This document shows positions 49,401 through 63,800 of a DNA stretch of 64,000 bases, piece by piece. A program made the position numbers and the translations under genes. The notes beneath the pieces were generated by a model. The model made no database searches. It was not told the origin of the DNA and saw nothing but the letters and a program-made list of their open reading frames with translations. Source of the DNA: Gymnogyps californianus (Eukaryota > Chordata > Aves > Accipitriformes > Cathartidae). Numbering within the stretch: the first letter of the stretch is position 1; each line of letters opens with the position of its first letter. Location of the stretch: NCBI RefSeq assembly GCF_018139145.2, contig NC_059482.1, forward strand, positions 4,786,294 to 4,850,293, in the 5' to 3' direction.

Positions 49401-51850
49401 CCCTCTCCTGCATTACCCAGCTACCACCAATAGTCCTAGCAGAGCTGGAAAAATTGCTAACAGTTTGAAATTCTGTAGTGCAGTTCACCTGAGCCATAAG
49501 TGATACCAGACTGAAGGCTCTCTCTGCCTTTCTGTAGTGGGTATGATGTGTGATTCCAGAATGAGTGAGTCCCTTCCCACTGAAGACCCACATTAGCGAT
49601 GCTGTGCTCTCTCTCTCTCCTCCTGCTATACCCAACACTGTACTCTCGCATCTTTTCACATCTCACCAAGCTCTGCCTCTCTTCTCCTAGCACATCACAC
49701 CACCACTTGGATAGATATGAGTATTGCATCAGGTACCCTGAGCTAGAGCTGAACAACCCTACCCTAAAACCAGAAGCATCACAACTTGTATCAGCCTAGC
49801 GCTGAAGCAAAACGTATTAGCCCTGCAGCACTAGGGTTACTGTTTGGGATTCCAGCGAGTATTTTCACAGAGCACAGAGTACTATGTGAGCAAAATAGCT
49901 CCATCAGCACCAAACTCAAGGACTCCTGCCTTTTTCAGCACAGATATGTCACTGCTTCTTCTTGCCTTTTTCCACCATGCTCCCTCTTTCCTTTCTCCTA
50001 GAAAGGAAGATCCCGCAATGGCATCTCGTGTTCCTCAGCAAATTTATTCTACCAACAGGGCTCCAACAGCAGTCTCTAGCTGCTTGAAATTATGGGAAAA
50101 TACAAACACTACCATCAAAACTGAAGGCATTCCCTCCTCCCCCCAGCAGACTTCACCAGCTCACGTTACATGATACCTTCACACATCATTTTGCTGCCCG
50201 TTGTCTCATTTCGGGCAAAAATCTAATCAAGTGGAAGGAGTTGTAATGAGTTGTTCTCAGCTAGAAGTTATCTTGACTTATTCATTACAATGTAGACACA
50301 TTATTGACTGATCTCCTGGGTCAGTGGCTGCATTATAAGGCATGGTAATACTATAGCTTCTGCTCTAAGCCCTAGAGAAAAATTACTATTTCAACAAAAA
50401 TACGATATCAGTGAGTGTGTCTGAAGAAAAATATAAAAATCAAAACTTTAGATGTTATATCATAGGCATTGATCTTCCGAGCACAACACATAGTTCAGTT
50501 TAAATGGAGCTGTTGTCTCTTTGTAAATACAGAGGACACTTAAACTGATACCACGTTTATGGAGCTACAGTCTCAGAGGAACTGTCACATTAACACTGTG
50601 TTGATTCTGAACAGTTCAAATGACCCCAAACCCAGAAGCAATATGTAGAAAAGACTCTCTTTAACTTTGTTAGTTTCAATGAAAGGGTTTCCCATTGCAA
50701 TGCAAACGATCAATATTATTCCTTTTTAGCAGATTTACATAACATTTTGCTAAGAACCCCAGGAGAACATAAGACGAAATTAACTTTAGATTCTTACAAA
50801 ATCTTCACTGGCTGTGTCTCAGACACAAGATGACAGAATCAAAGACATTCAAATGTATTCAATACGTTGTGGCTCTACAAATTGCTGTGAGAAGTTTGTC
50901 GATATGAAATTAATTGTATCCTATAGTGGAGGAAGATGGGACAGAAGTCTGAGTTTGTACAAGAATTCCCGGTGGGATATAATGGATAATCTCCTTTGAA
51001 TGCTGGCTGAATAAAGCATGAAGAAGCAGTACTACTGACCATGAATTTTCTTGGCTTCTGCACAAGCACACATCTGATCTTTGAGCAGTCACCCTAAGTG
51101 CTACCGAAACCAAATTTCTTGATATATGTAATTTATTGAAAACTAATCAGTTGAGGTTCTATTCAGGAGAAGAAACAGTGTCCCAGGAGATTTAAGTATG
51201 TAAATAAATTGCTGCCAGCAGATGTCAAAAAGTAACAACAAGCAATCACTCACAGGAAATAACTACAGTGCAACCAGCACAGAAAGTACCTTATTTATGC
51301 CAGTGTGTGTTTAAAATGTCTCCAAAGCCACAAATCTGTTTAGTAAGGGTTTTCAGTTAACTAGACAATTAGCCATAGGTCATGGTGATTTTTTTCCCTT
51401 CAAGTTCACAATTAAAACTATTTGTCTTCAAGGTCAGTTTGTTATAATTACAGTGATCTGTCATTTCTTAATGTGATCTGTCATAACTTCTTGTCTCCTT
51501 CTCTTTTTAAATTTTTTTCTTTTTTTTTAATGGCACAAGCTTCTGTCAACACTCAACTAAGACCACTTTTCTATGAGTCTTAATTTAATTGAAATTATGA
51601 TATACTATTAGATGAACAGAAGATTCAATAAATTATGCACACATTTATGTTTGCCTAAAGTTTGGGCCATTAGTAAGAAAGCTTACTAAGCGACAGAAAT
51701 TAAATATCAGGCCTCACTGGAGAAATGGATGCTTCGTCCCCCCTTCAGTGGGAAGTACAAATAACTCAGTGATTCGAGGATGGAAGAAAAAATTACTATT
51801 CTAAAAAATATCTTTTGTCCTATACAAATGCAGAGCCTCCTCCTGGAACA
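46476..51850. other. CDH13: Unique intron sequence, no gene seen
   Basis: AT-rich intron 2 sequence with A+C excess on the plus strand in many places (for example 47541-47580). Frames of up to 109 codons (47625-47954 minus, 49844-50173 plus, 49336-49659 minus) lack recognisable domains and have no convincing splice context. Confidence 0.5.
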
Positions 51851-54800
51851 GCAAGTGAATGCAATAGCAAAATAGTGTTTATTGCTCTGGTGATTTGGAA
51901 AGCTGGAGGAGGAATGCAGAATTGGGAAACAACTCTGGAAAGGTAACTAAGTTGAGCAGTATAATTTATTGTCAGTTACTGTATAGGAGCCTTCTGTGGA
52001 AGGATAGTGTCAGCAGAAGAGCTGATGGAAGACAGGCATGTAAATTGTAAATCACTGTAAGAGAAACACTTCCTTGAAGAACTGAGCACATTGATCCTTG
52101 GTGCCTGTTCAGTTACGTGCTCTGAAGATGTGAGCCATACAGAGTAGCCTAGAGACTGAGTATACAAACAGTATAAAGGTTTGGTTTGCAAAGATATGGG
52201 TGAATGTAAAGAGTCTAGATTTTATTTCTTGATTGCTTGTCATGATTGGCCAGGTAACAAAATTTCACTAAGCCAGGGCTGCTGGGCTCCAATTCCTTCT
52301 GCAAGGAAATGTTCTTATATGTTGGCATTGGGCTACATCTAAGATAACTGTTCTATGTGTAGGAAATGGATAAGAGGGCTGTGTTGTTTATGCCAGTTCA
52401 GGATCCAGCTCTCTGTCTGTAATTTAGTCTTCTGTGGAAGCTTCCATGGTGAAGAATGTACTCATTCTAGACTTGTCTCTGGCAGAACTTCAAAACATTA
52501 ATGGACATCTATCAGGGTTGTAATGAAATCTGGTTTTGCTTAGCCTTCAGCTTTGCAAGGAAATTTTAATAAAGAGGTTTGCAAAACAAAGGTCTCGGAG
52601 GTGATGATTAAGATTTTACTTCCCTAAAATAATATGAGATGAGCAACTTTAAAATATGATGGTAACAGTGCACCTGTATCACTCTACACTGAAATACAAT
52701 AGCAGGCATTGCCTATACTATAATATGTATCATCAGTTTCAAGACAGCAAGAGTTTATAATAATAGAGTATTTATGCAAAACAGTGAGGGGAGAGAGAAG
52801 GGGAGGGAGGGAATGAAAGTTGTCTAGCAAGCTGAATACACAAAGCCTTTGGTACTTGAAATCTAATTGTATTTTTAGTTAATATTCATTGATGCAAGTT
52901 CTAGTCTATTGTTAAATGATTCTAGTGAATAATTACATCCATCACTTTGAAATGTTTAAGACAAGTGTGGAGTTGTAAAACCAATCTTTTGTACTGGAAT
53001 CATCACCAAAGTTGCATTGTGGAAACCATGTTGATACTACAGTTTGATCATATTCTTGGAGTCTGCAGGGCTCTTAGCTTGTTCTCAGAATTGCTTCTGT
53101 GCATTGTATTTACATGCATTATGTAACCATTCTCATTTTCTTGGGAACCGTAAGAAAGTGCATGGCACTTCTGTATTCTCATTTCCTCAGAATCTGTCAG
53201 CTTCTGAATGTGATGTATCTGTTGATGAGTGAATGGCAACTGTTTATTCCAGAATAAAGCATGTGCTAAAATGCAAACATACAGCCTACAGAAGCACTGA
53301 GCTAAGTTTAATTAGCTGTAGAGTTCATTCAAACTTCAAACTACCAAGTTAACTCGCTAGTCAGTGGAGTTTATAATGTATTTCTTGCTAGATGCTTGCT
53401 AGACAGGGGAGCTGATCATATTCTATTTGTTGCTAGGTGATGGATTCTGATAACCTTTCTGTTCCCAAATCTATAAATGTCTCGTATGCACTCTCTGATA
53501 TAGCATAATTCTTTATTTATGCCTCAATTCCTGGATAGAACTACTACAAAGTTGCTAAGCAGCCATGTGTATAAATAGATAACATTGTGTCACTTGAAAA
53601 CTTTTGGCAAATCACATTTACCAAATTAATTCTCAGTTTGTCATGACTGTAGCCATTAGCAAAGTGCAATATAAATGAGGTATATCAGTGTACAGAAGGA
53701 TGGTGCTTTATTTGTCACAAAAGACTAATGCTTTGGAAGGGGACGTGAGGAAAAATGCACAGATTTAGTGGTTTTTTTTTTTAATGGATTTATAAGCAGA
53801 AGCAAAGTAAAGATTGACTGATTATTATCTTACCTCTTTAAACTTCATAAGCATTGTAATCATTACCATTACTCTAATGTGAAAGAAGAGAGACCATTAT
53901 TCAAACAGATATGCTAAGGTTTCTGCATTCTAATACTGCAAAGTCAGGTGATAGTGTAGGAAATCCATATCACTAGTCCTCAGTACAGTCATCAGAGCAT
54001 TTGCAATTAATGGTACCTATACTAAGTCTAAGGAAAGATAAGTGGAAGATGAGAAATCATGCTTTTTTCACCTATTTGACTTGGAAAAATGAAAGTAAAT
54101 ATTAGATTTTAAAAAATAAATTGAGTGGATGTAGATCTGCCACTGAATGACCGGCAAATTTTGTTGTGTTGGCAACTATAATGGTATGTGGAATTCACGT
54201 AGTTTTAGAGATAACTGTAATTTGTTAAATCTAAGAGAGTACTTAGTAATAAAATTTTAGTTATATATTGATACCAAGTCAGTATTGTAATTCCTGTGTG
54301 GTAGGCCAGCATCTTGTCTGATCTGTCTCCAGTGTGGTCGCTATATGAAAATAAATATGACACTAATAAGAAATATGAGAAATAATGTAAAACTATATTA
54401 CTTTAAAGAAATATTATTCACTAGGGGTATTCTGGTGTCCTTAGTCTCCACAGTAGAGACGTTCTGTTTTCATTTTTCGTGCAATGCTTTTTTCTACAAA
54501 CAGTCCCTGTTGTGGGTGTTCATATCTGGGATGTTGGCCCAGATAGCTTTTCATTGCCCCCTTTTGTTGACTATGGAGTTTAATATAAGGAAAAATTCTA
54601 TTCATTCGTCACAGCTTTCTGCAGAAACTGTCAGTTATCAGCCTGATCCATATTCCTGAAGCTGACAAAAAGGCTTGGAATCAAACACTGCGTTGATCTC
54701 AACCTTAGCTTGTGGTTGCATTGATGCAAACTATGGGCTGGTAGCGTTATGTACACAATGCTAAATGAAAGTGGATATCCACCTTTGGAAACTAGCAAGC

Positions 54801-56500
54801 AGTCAAATGACACTACCAACCATAGATGTATATTTGAAATGTAGATTGTGTTAAGTAACTGACACAACTTTTTGTTGTCATTTGCTTCATATGCAATGCT
54901 ACCCGTTTAAAAGGGAGCATGTGTAGCAATACCACCCGTTTAAGTAGCAAACGTGAATAGCAGTGTCACCTGGCTTGTCAAATAATCACTATTGGGCTGT
55001 ACATGTTACCTGTTTTTTGGGGGGGTTGGCTTTTTTTTTTTCATTGTTTCTTAGTTATTAAAAAGAGGCAGAAACTTCAGTAGCCTGATGTTCTTTCCTT
55101 GGTTTATCTATGTAAACAAATTTCAGATTGCTTATAAATGATCCTGACTGACAGAATATACTTTCCCTCAGGTCAGTTCTTTTGTGGAAGATGCCAAAGC
55201 CTGTCTTTCTTTAAAGTATAAAAGCCTGTGTTTGATGTGAATAGAAACTGTTCTGGGAATGACTGTGCAGAGCAAGATTACATGGTGCAATTTTAATTAC
55301 ATTGTTCTCAGCAGTGCTACTTGTCTGATCTTAGTGTGAGAGTCAAAATTCAAACCAAGGTTATTTGGTTCTGTAACTTAAGTCAAGTGTTGATATTGTT
55401 TGAAAGAGATGATGAGAAGTTGAGCAAGTTTAAAATCCAGCAGAGTTTTGAGAGGTGGCTTTCCTCGTTAATCTCAAGTTTTGTACTTCAGCAGACTGCA
55501 ATTAAGTGGTTGATTTTCCATGGTTTATAGAATGATCTGTGTGTTGGAATTGGCTTGATACTTCAGTAAAACAAAAGCTTAACTACCAACTAATTTTGCA
55601 AATTTAAATGCAGTTTAGATTTTTGAAGGCATTCTGAAAAGCTGTTCATGAACTGTGTCCAAGGGCTATATTTTAATAACCCAATCCTTAGACTGAGGAC
55701 TGAAAAGGAGTGTAGGTCTGTTGTTTCTGCATTTATCAAATATGTCTGGAAAAATCAAATTTCTACTGGTGACTTAAAAAAAAGGTTGAGGGAACTCACT
55801 TGAGAGAACTTGGTAAAAAGCACTAAGAGAAATTGTTATTTCTCTGTCAGGTTCATCGATGGAAAAGATGAGAAGGCAAAAGATTTCCCCTGGAAACAGG
55901 AGGAACTTTGTTTCAGTTTTTCACTGGGAAAGTTGAACAATCCACTGAATAAATGGTTTGAGCAGATTTTCAGGCATGGCATTACTCATTCAGCAGCTGG
56001 GAAAATAGGCCAGCAACCTACAGTATCCATTTTGAAAGGAAAATATTACACAGTGGATTTATTACTCACTCTCATTTCCTTTTGTGTATTGTAAATGATG
56101 CGTCATTCTCTATTTCTGAAACAAACTCCTACCACTGAGCGCTATTTGGAAATTAGTTGCACATGGCACAAGCTGAAAGCTTTATTACTGGGGATGCCTT
56201 TTAAGAAAACATTACTGTACATCAGGAAAGATTTTTATAATGATTATGATTCCAGAAGAAGGGCAGCTGTAGGTAGATGTCCCTGTATTTGGGGGTTTTT
56301 AACATTTCCTAGCATGTACTGACCAATAGTTTTGCTTCTTATGAGAATGTTGAGGTAAGGAAGCAGTCTATGCAACTCACTGTTGAATTACAGGTTAGTT
56401 GTAATTTCACACAGAAGGTCAAACCAAGACCCAAGATTGAGAAGATGGAGGCAATATTGCCTCTGCACAGTATCTGTGGGTAATGCGTAAAAAGCACTTT
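51851..56500 (+). other. Intron block with reversed base skew
   Basis: Here the plus strand is visibly richer in G and T, while the flanks are richer in A and C, as expected for a minus-strand gene. Several plus-strand frames lie here (54345-54659, 55810-56094, 56095-56322), but none resembles a known protein. The edges are estimates by eye. It could be an inverted segment, the site of a plus-strand transcript, or chance. Confidence 0.4.
54895..54970. repeat. Short diverged tandem duplication, period about 36 bp
   Basis: ACCCGTTTAAAAGGGAGCAT is followed by GTGTAGCAATACC, then ACCCGTTTAAGTAGCAAACG, GAATAGCAGTGTCACC. The ACCCGTTTAA unit and the following TAGCA-T-ACC element each occur twice. 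Confidence 0.55.
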
Positions 56501-57736
56501 GTATTGATAGCTTGTTTAATGAAAAGCTCCTGCACTTTGACTTCTTGTCTCAATGTACTGCTAGAGCAAGAGAGATATATCAAGCAATACTTTTTCTCCC
56601 ATCTCTGAAAAAAGCAAGTGTATAAGGGCGCGAGTGGCTGCCGTGGATTTGGTATAGGACTCTGCATCACACAACCAGTCAGTTCCAGAGCCAGCGCAAG
56701 AACTCAGGCTGGCTCTCTCCACTGCAAGGACCTGCCAACTGGCCAGAGATTTGTAGGGTTCTACTCATATATAATGGTCTGAATCAGCACACTACGTGAA
56801 GTTGCACACAGCCCAGAACAGCAGGCATTTTGACACAAGCATCAACGCTTGCTGGGGAAGAAATCCGGAACTGCAAGGATAGTTGATCGGCACTTGTAAA
56901 ATAGGCTCAGAAAGTTAACTACCACCTGAAAGCACCATTTGACAGTAGCCAGTGTTACAAAGACTGTCACTCTCAGAAACAGCAAAGCTTTTCGTAGGTA
57001 GAGGCATGTTCAATCTATTTTGTTGTCTCCTTGTACAGAAATGGGTTTTGGCTACTAGTATTGAAAATTCATTTGTTCAAAATGCATACTATGACCTACA
57101 GAAATCGGGCATAGCCACAGAAACTACCTGAGAAAGTTCATCTCAAGGGCAAGCGCATATATAAGTGTTGAAAATGTTAGACAGGGATGCTCAAATTGAT
57201 ATTTAGGATTAAATAAGGATATTTAAAATTCAGTAGTACTAACATGAGCATCCAAATGTTGAATATGGACAATAACTAGACACTAATATTTGGAAACTCA
57301 ACCTAGTGCATTTGTTATTAGGAATGGAATAAAATGCACCAAAGAAGCTTTATTCCCATTCCCAGTGAGGCATTATTTATACAACACGGACCAGCCTCTT
57401 AATAGGCAGACACCAGTTCTTCTCTGGTTAGTACAAATGATACAACATGGAATAACATCAGTAGGAAAAATCAAGAACCACTGATTAGATTCCATAAAAT
57501 GATACAACATTATGGTCAAGAGACAAATGGAAAAGGAATTCACATATTCAAAAGGAAAGTGTTACTGGTCTTTTGAGTGAATTGTTTAATTCCTAAGCCA
57601 TAGGACAGATGGAAATTTCATTAATGGTGAGAGTATTTGATTCTATGTGACAGAAAAACTGCATGTGAAATGAGTGTTCCTATTGCTGAGCTCCTGGGGA
57701 AAGATAACACTAACACTGTACTTTTGGTAAAAGTAA

Positions 57737-57763
57737 CCCCCCCCCCTTTTTTTTTTTTTTTTT
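57737..57763. repeat. C10-T17 homopolymer junction
   Basis: Ten C (57737-57746) run straight into seventeen T (57747-57763). This is a mirror-type simple tract that is prone to length error. Confidence 0.85.
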
Positions 57764-57880
57764 AATAATTCTGCCTCCACCAGTTATTCCAAACACAATT
57801 TTTCACTCTAGGTCAAACAAAATAATCTTTTAATATTAAGAAGATTTTTAATTTAAGCAAGTGAAAAGCAAACAACCAAA

Positions 57881-57898
57881 CACACACACACACACACA
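57881..57898. repeat. CA dinucleotide microsatellite
   Basis: Nine uninterrupted CA units followed by an A run. A shorter CA tract lies at about 60788-60800. Confidence 0.85.
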
Positions 57899-60800
57899 AA
57901 AAGAGAAAACCCATATTTTCAAATCCAAAAGAATTTCTGGGCCAAAAAGCAATTGTTCTCACAGGTCTGTAAGGTGCGTTATGAGGTGTCATCCCAATAA
58001 ACTAATGTGTAATACTACTTAAGAGTTACATCAGAAACAGAATTTCAGTATTTTTAAATAAACAATGAGATTAAATAGATTTACAAAAAATACAAAAACA
58101 TCAGTGCCTCATTAAAAAACCACCACTTTCCAACCTATTTAGTGTTCTTTATCTTGTTTGAACTACTGTGTCAGGCAAACCAGATAAAAAATTTTTCTAT
58201 TACTTTTTTTACACAGACCCAATATCCATTCTATGTGGAAACAAACACTGGTGTTGTATAAATTAATTTCTCACTTATAAAAACAATATCACATTCCCAA
58301 AGGCACAGAAGGGAATTAGGGATTTCTCTTTTCAGATGTTACCTCCTCCATAAATCTTAAAACTTTATACATAATTAATTAAAAACTGATGCAGTGTATA
58401 ACTCATCATTATATATACCAGCTAACATTTCTCATTAAGGCTACAGATTTTGCAATTGCAGCTGCTGCATGGCAAATAAGGTCTTTTTACATGTACCCCT
58501 CATAAAACAACCTGTGTTACAGATTCGTATTGTTTTGTTTGTGGTTTTTTTTTTTTCCCTGGCAGATATGTACATTTCTGCTATTCCTTTAAGACAGCAT
58601 TTACCTGAGAAGCAGGAGTTCAAATCCAGCATTTTAAGAAAGCCCAAAAAAAGACACTTCTTAGCAAACATCAGAGCAGAGCAAGTAATTTAGAATAATC
58701 ATTTATTTATTGGATTTGCCATTTATTTTTCTATTCACCACCGATTGCTAAATTCTTCTATGTAAATAATTCATGAATTTCTGCCAATGGTTCTTCCATT
58801 TAAATTACTATGAAAATGTAGTTGCAAATATTCAGATTTCAACGTTTGCTCTGTCAGTTTTTTGGAGCACTGGTTCTGTTCCACGATTGGTTGCAACTTG
58901 CCAATTTGGAATATGTTTCAAGCATTACACTTGAGTACACAGTTCAAAATTTACTTTGTCAGTTCTATACTTTCAATTTGTGCTCTGAATATAATGTTTT
59001 CTGACATTTCCATACTGACAAAGGCTCTAGTGTAGACACAGCTATATCTTGCTTCAATGGACGTTTCAGTGGCATTATTTCAGTTATTTTCAGTGCCAAA
59101 GCCATTACCAAAATACATAAGACAGACAGAAGAGTTCTTTGACACTAACTGCCTCTGTGTTTTCTACTATTTATAAAGGTGCTGCCTGTGCCGGAGTCAG
59201 TAGGGCTCTTGCTAACAATCCCAGCTGGTTGCTGCTCAATCTGTCCTTAAACTGTATACCCAGCACTTAAGGGGGTAACACAACAGATCACATCCCAAGA
59301 GTCCAAAACAGAGGTAAGGGGATGGCAAGTAACAGTCCTTCTAAACACTAGGTTCACACCTTGGCTCATCAGTTGATTCCCTCCACCCAGGAGGGAGTAC
59401 TCTGCCATACGGAGCTGTTAATCATCTCAGATAAAGCATCCTGGCATCGCATCAGGCCACCCCCAGCCAGAAGTCCCTATTCTTCTCCAGCTCCTGCACC
59501 TCATGCGTGTGCACAGCAGGAAGCCCTCACTACTGCCCCTACCAATCTTCGCTGCCAAAAAAGAGGTGGCGAAACTTAAGGACAACAGAGACAGTTCACT
59601 ACCAAACCAAAAACAGAGTTCCCCTAATGTAAGGCGAGTCCTAGGGGTTCTTGTTCTTCAGCTCCCTTATTGTGCTTTGTATCTGGGTTTTCTCCCGAGT
59701 GTTTCACTCCACCTGCTTCAAATTCAAGTGGAAGGGTGAATGTAAAAAGTTTTTCACCTCAATATTAGCATTACTGAAGATCATCACATTTTCATCTCAA
59801 AATCTCTAAAGCTACCTGTGAATCTACGTTTGTACCTTTATTATTGAAACATTGTTTTATACCCAGTGTGTCTCATGCATATGTCGACAGTCAAATGACC
59901 TGACTACCCCTGTGGTTAAACACAGATCAGAAGGAGGGACAAGCAGAAAACACAGAGCTACAGAAAATATTTCAACTTGCAAAATGGTCATTCACCATTC
60001 TTTCAAACTTTCAACAGTTTACTTTTTCCCATCACTTTTTCAGAAGATATGTCTTGGAAGAGAAAGATTATAATTGAATCTCCCGGCGTTAGCAGTAATG
60101 CATTTTACATTAGAGAGCCTGATCTTGCTTCACAAGATTGAACAATGTTTGCAAGCCAGTAAAGCCACACCGCTTACTGTAATACATTCCTCTTTCCTCA
60201 AAACAGTAAGCTCCAGCAGTGATAGAGAAGGCACTCAATTGAAAAGATCCAAATAAGAAAGTATCATCATGTGAAATAAGGATAGATTACATACTATATT
60301 CAGACTGCTTATTTCAGGAGTGAAGTTTACATAAGAAATGCACCTTTATAATGGTACAGACAAAAAACAGTTAAAGAAATAGTAATATAAACTAAAATTA
60401 AAACTAATGTAATCTAAAAAGTCAACCTAAAATTACATTAGTAATTGTAACTGGGATTTATAAACAAAGCATTTTTTAAGAGGATGTATTTCGTATAAGT
60501 TTTTCTTTGAAGTCCCTGGGCAGCACATCAAAGAATGGAATATAGCATGCTTATTCTCTAGGGATGATTCTTAAAAAAAAATCATCCTGCCACAGAGCAG
60601 GGACCACTAAAAACTGTATTGGGGACACATTTTGTCACTTCTCTCAGCAGAACAAATGCACATAGGCAGGTTCTGTCTATTGCCTTCAATGAAGATTTGA
60701 TCAGATCGCAGCTGTCTGATAATTACCTTTTGGTACAAAGAACAGCACACATGCTACTGAGCTGGGGAATTAGTCATCTCTCTTCAAAAACACACACACA

Positions 60801-63800
60801 GGAACATGGTATTTCGCTCACAGAATTACCCAGTCAGCCATCTTACTGGAACCATTTGGAGTAGGTGGAGATTCTCAAATCACTGCGTCCTGATTTTTAG
60901 TGGAAAGCAGGCTTGAGCCGTAACGTATGAAGGCAAAACGGAGGAAGAAATGTGCGTTTCATTCAATTTCTTTCAGCAGGACCAAGCTTTTTTTTATTTA
61001 TTTATTTTCAAATGAGTATTTCAACAGTACTTGAAGGATCGACCTCCATGCTTTTGCAGCCCGCATAATAGATAGAGGAGCAGAAGTAAATCAGTTAAAT
61101 TAAAAAAAGCAAATCTAGATGGTGCACTGCAAAAATTTTGTGCAAGCCACTGACGCTGCAGAAAATTGATTTTCCCACAGGTTCTGCAGCTTTGCACTGC
61201 CTTTTGAAGTACAGAAGATAGATATATTTTGCTACGTATATTTCTCTGAACTAGAGCCCATAACGGTTTTATACTTTGCTAAACGTTTTCCAGCTGATTA
61301 ATGTTATGTTTACCAAACTATAAATATAGGATGATGCCTCCTTGAAGAAGTAATTTAACTTTTCTCCTCTATTTTTATAAATTCTTTTTGCTGTGTGTTT
61401 TTAAATAAAAAGTGTAAACATAAAACTAAAAATTGACCCTGCATTACATTTTATATAGATTTCCTTTTAATAATGAGCAGTATCAAAATAGCTGTAACCA
61501 TCCTATGTACAAACACGACTCGGATATTAACCACACAACATGTGCTGAAGTTTAATACAACATTAACTAGTTATTCAATACAACAGAAAATGAAGTTTAC
61601 CATTTTCTCCATGTCCTTTCTAGGAAACCTCTTTGCTGTCATAAGCAGCCTGGCTTTTTTGTTTACTTGTTTGCTTCGGAGGGGAGATTCAGGACATATG
61701 GTTCTTTGTCTGGCTTTATCTGTTAACCTGAATATTTCTGCTTTTACTTCCTCACATGAAGAGGATACTAATTCTTGCCTGCTGTAAGTTCTTTCGTACT
61801 CACTGACAGAACTGATTAATAGACTTGAGCTCAGATCCCTAATGTTAAAGGGGTTTTTGCACTGGTCTCAGAAGGTTTTGATTAGGTTGTAATTAGAAAG
61901 TGTTCTGTTGAATTGATGTGTAACTGTACCAACATACCAGTCTTCACAAAAATATTTTTCCTTCTCACCTTTCTTCATTTTCACAATTATATATTGGTAG
62001 TGCCCAGAGGTGCTGGAGAAAACGGAGAGCGTTTCAGTGCCAGGTGCAAGACACACACATAGTAGATGACGCTTCCCCCTTGGCCACAGAGCCGTATAGA
62101 TTCTCCAGTGCTTTGTGAAGCGCTGGAAATGCCATTCTTCAAACTTAGACGACATCATCCTGGTGTAAGGAAATGTCTTTCCTAATGATTTTACTGATTC
62201 AAACCAGGGCTTCTTTCCAAAACTCATTACATAACTAATTTCTCATATCTCATTTTGACATTTTTTACATAGCTCAGTACTTTTCCCCTGTGCTAAGCAT
62301 TCCGTATTTTGTGTAGTGTACAGATTATAAACAATGCTAAAATTAATTTGTATCTCATGCATTCAGCTTCACCCCGACTTAATCATTCTGCTGTGTGTTT
62401 ACTTAGATAAATGCCTGACAACGTTATTGACACTTCAAAGAAAATAAGCCATTTTCTTTATGCACGTACATCAGCACTGCTCACATTCACCAAAAAAAAA
62501 AAAAAAAGCAGAGAGGGATAAGATCAAAAATAATCCTGGCTTAATCCAAATTCCATTTCCCCAAATTTGCAAGCATTGTAGTGCAAATATTTCACTAAAT
62601 TATACTATTCTGTCCTCCAAACAGCAAGGAGCCACAAACACCACATTGATTAGTCAGGCCCTGTTCTGAATGGCATTAAAATGATTTGTTTTTCTCACAC
62701 CTCTCAACTCTCTCTCATTTGAGAGTGCCGTTCATTTTAGTCCTAGAATAAACTTCATTCCAAACACACTGATGACTCCTGACACTTATTGGGGAAAACA
62801 AATTATTTCCATCAGAAATAAAGAATCTAGCAAGGTAATAGAAAATAATACTTTTTTTCACTAAATGAATTGATTTTCCTGCATCAACATGTTTAGATCT
62901 TACATTTGGACTCAACAGGGTAAAGGAAATATTCATGTTTCTATAAAAACTAATAAGGCAATGCTTCCTTACCTAAAGCTCCATAATACAATTGAAAAAA
63001 CCTAAAATAAAATCCAAGAATTTTATTTTCTTTTAATATCAAACTACAAATATTTCACAGAAGCATGTTATGTTTATTTTGAAAATTCGGAATAAAAGAC
63101 TCTTTTGTTTTCCTCTTTTTTGATTGCACAGCTTCATTTCAATCTCCTCTTCATTTCAACAAGCTCTTTGGGGTCCTAGATATAGTTTTCATAAACTTAT
63201 CCAATACTGATGTTATTCAGAATCTGGTAAATATGCAAACAAAATGTTTTGTCATTAGAACTATTACATGTTTTGCTGTGTTTACAGTAATGTTTCTACT
63301 TCAACATTTATTCCATTATTATTTCACAGCTTTGAACTTTTGTCCGGATCTAAAAGAAATTATTTGTTGTTGTTTTGAGGCATTTTTTTTGTTTTTACAA
63401 AACGTGCAAATTTCTATTGGACAAAGATTTTTTCAAGACCAGATTCAGGTTTGTATTATGGCTTGTTAGAGCACTGCAAGGCTAGAACAGGGTGACATAT
63501 GAAGAATAAGCACTCGTGTAGAAAGAGTGACAAAAATGAATGTTACACAACAAAGCAGTTTCTTAGCCTTTAAATCTGACATCTATAATAGCACCGACAA
63601 CGTTATAAAAGCTAACTTCATAATACAACTTAGGTTCACATCTTAAGTAAAGAAAACAAATGGTTATTTTGCTAATGCTGATGTATAGACATACATTCTT
63701 CTGGCCATTAACAAATTTATTCACTAAATAGTACAACTACTGGATTCCCTAAAAAAAAATGAGGGGCACTGCAGCTGTGTCCATTTAAGTATTTGATGTG

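Noticed and set aside
49336..50173. Cluster of frames up to 109 codons on both strands
   Set aside because: Considered as a possible small gene, but the frames conflict between strands and show no motifs or splice structure.
55810..56322. Two adjacent plus-strand frames in the skew-reversed block
   Set aside because: The first starts at a TTG-type codon, neither resembles a known protein, and no promoter or splice signal stands out. Kept only as part of the skew finding.
61868..62227. 119-codon minus-strand open frame near the window end
   Set aside because: I tested it as a possible CDH13 exon 2 or a retrogene. It lacks prodomain similarity, and I recognised no other family.
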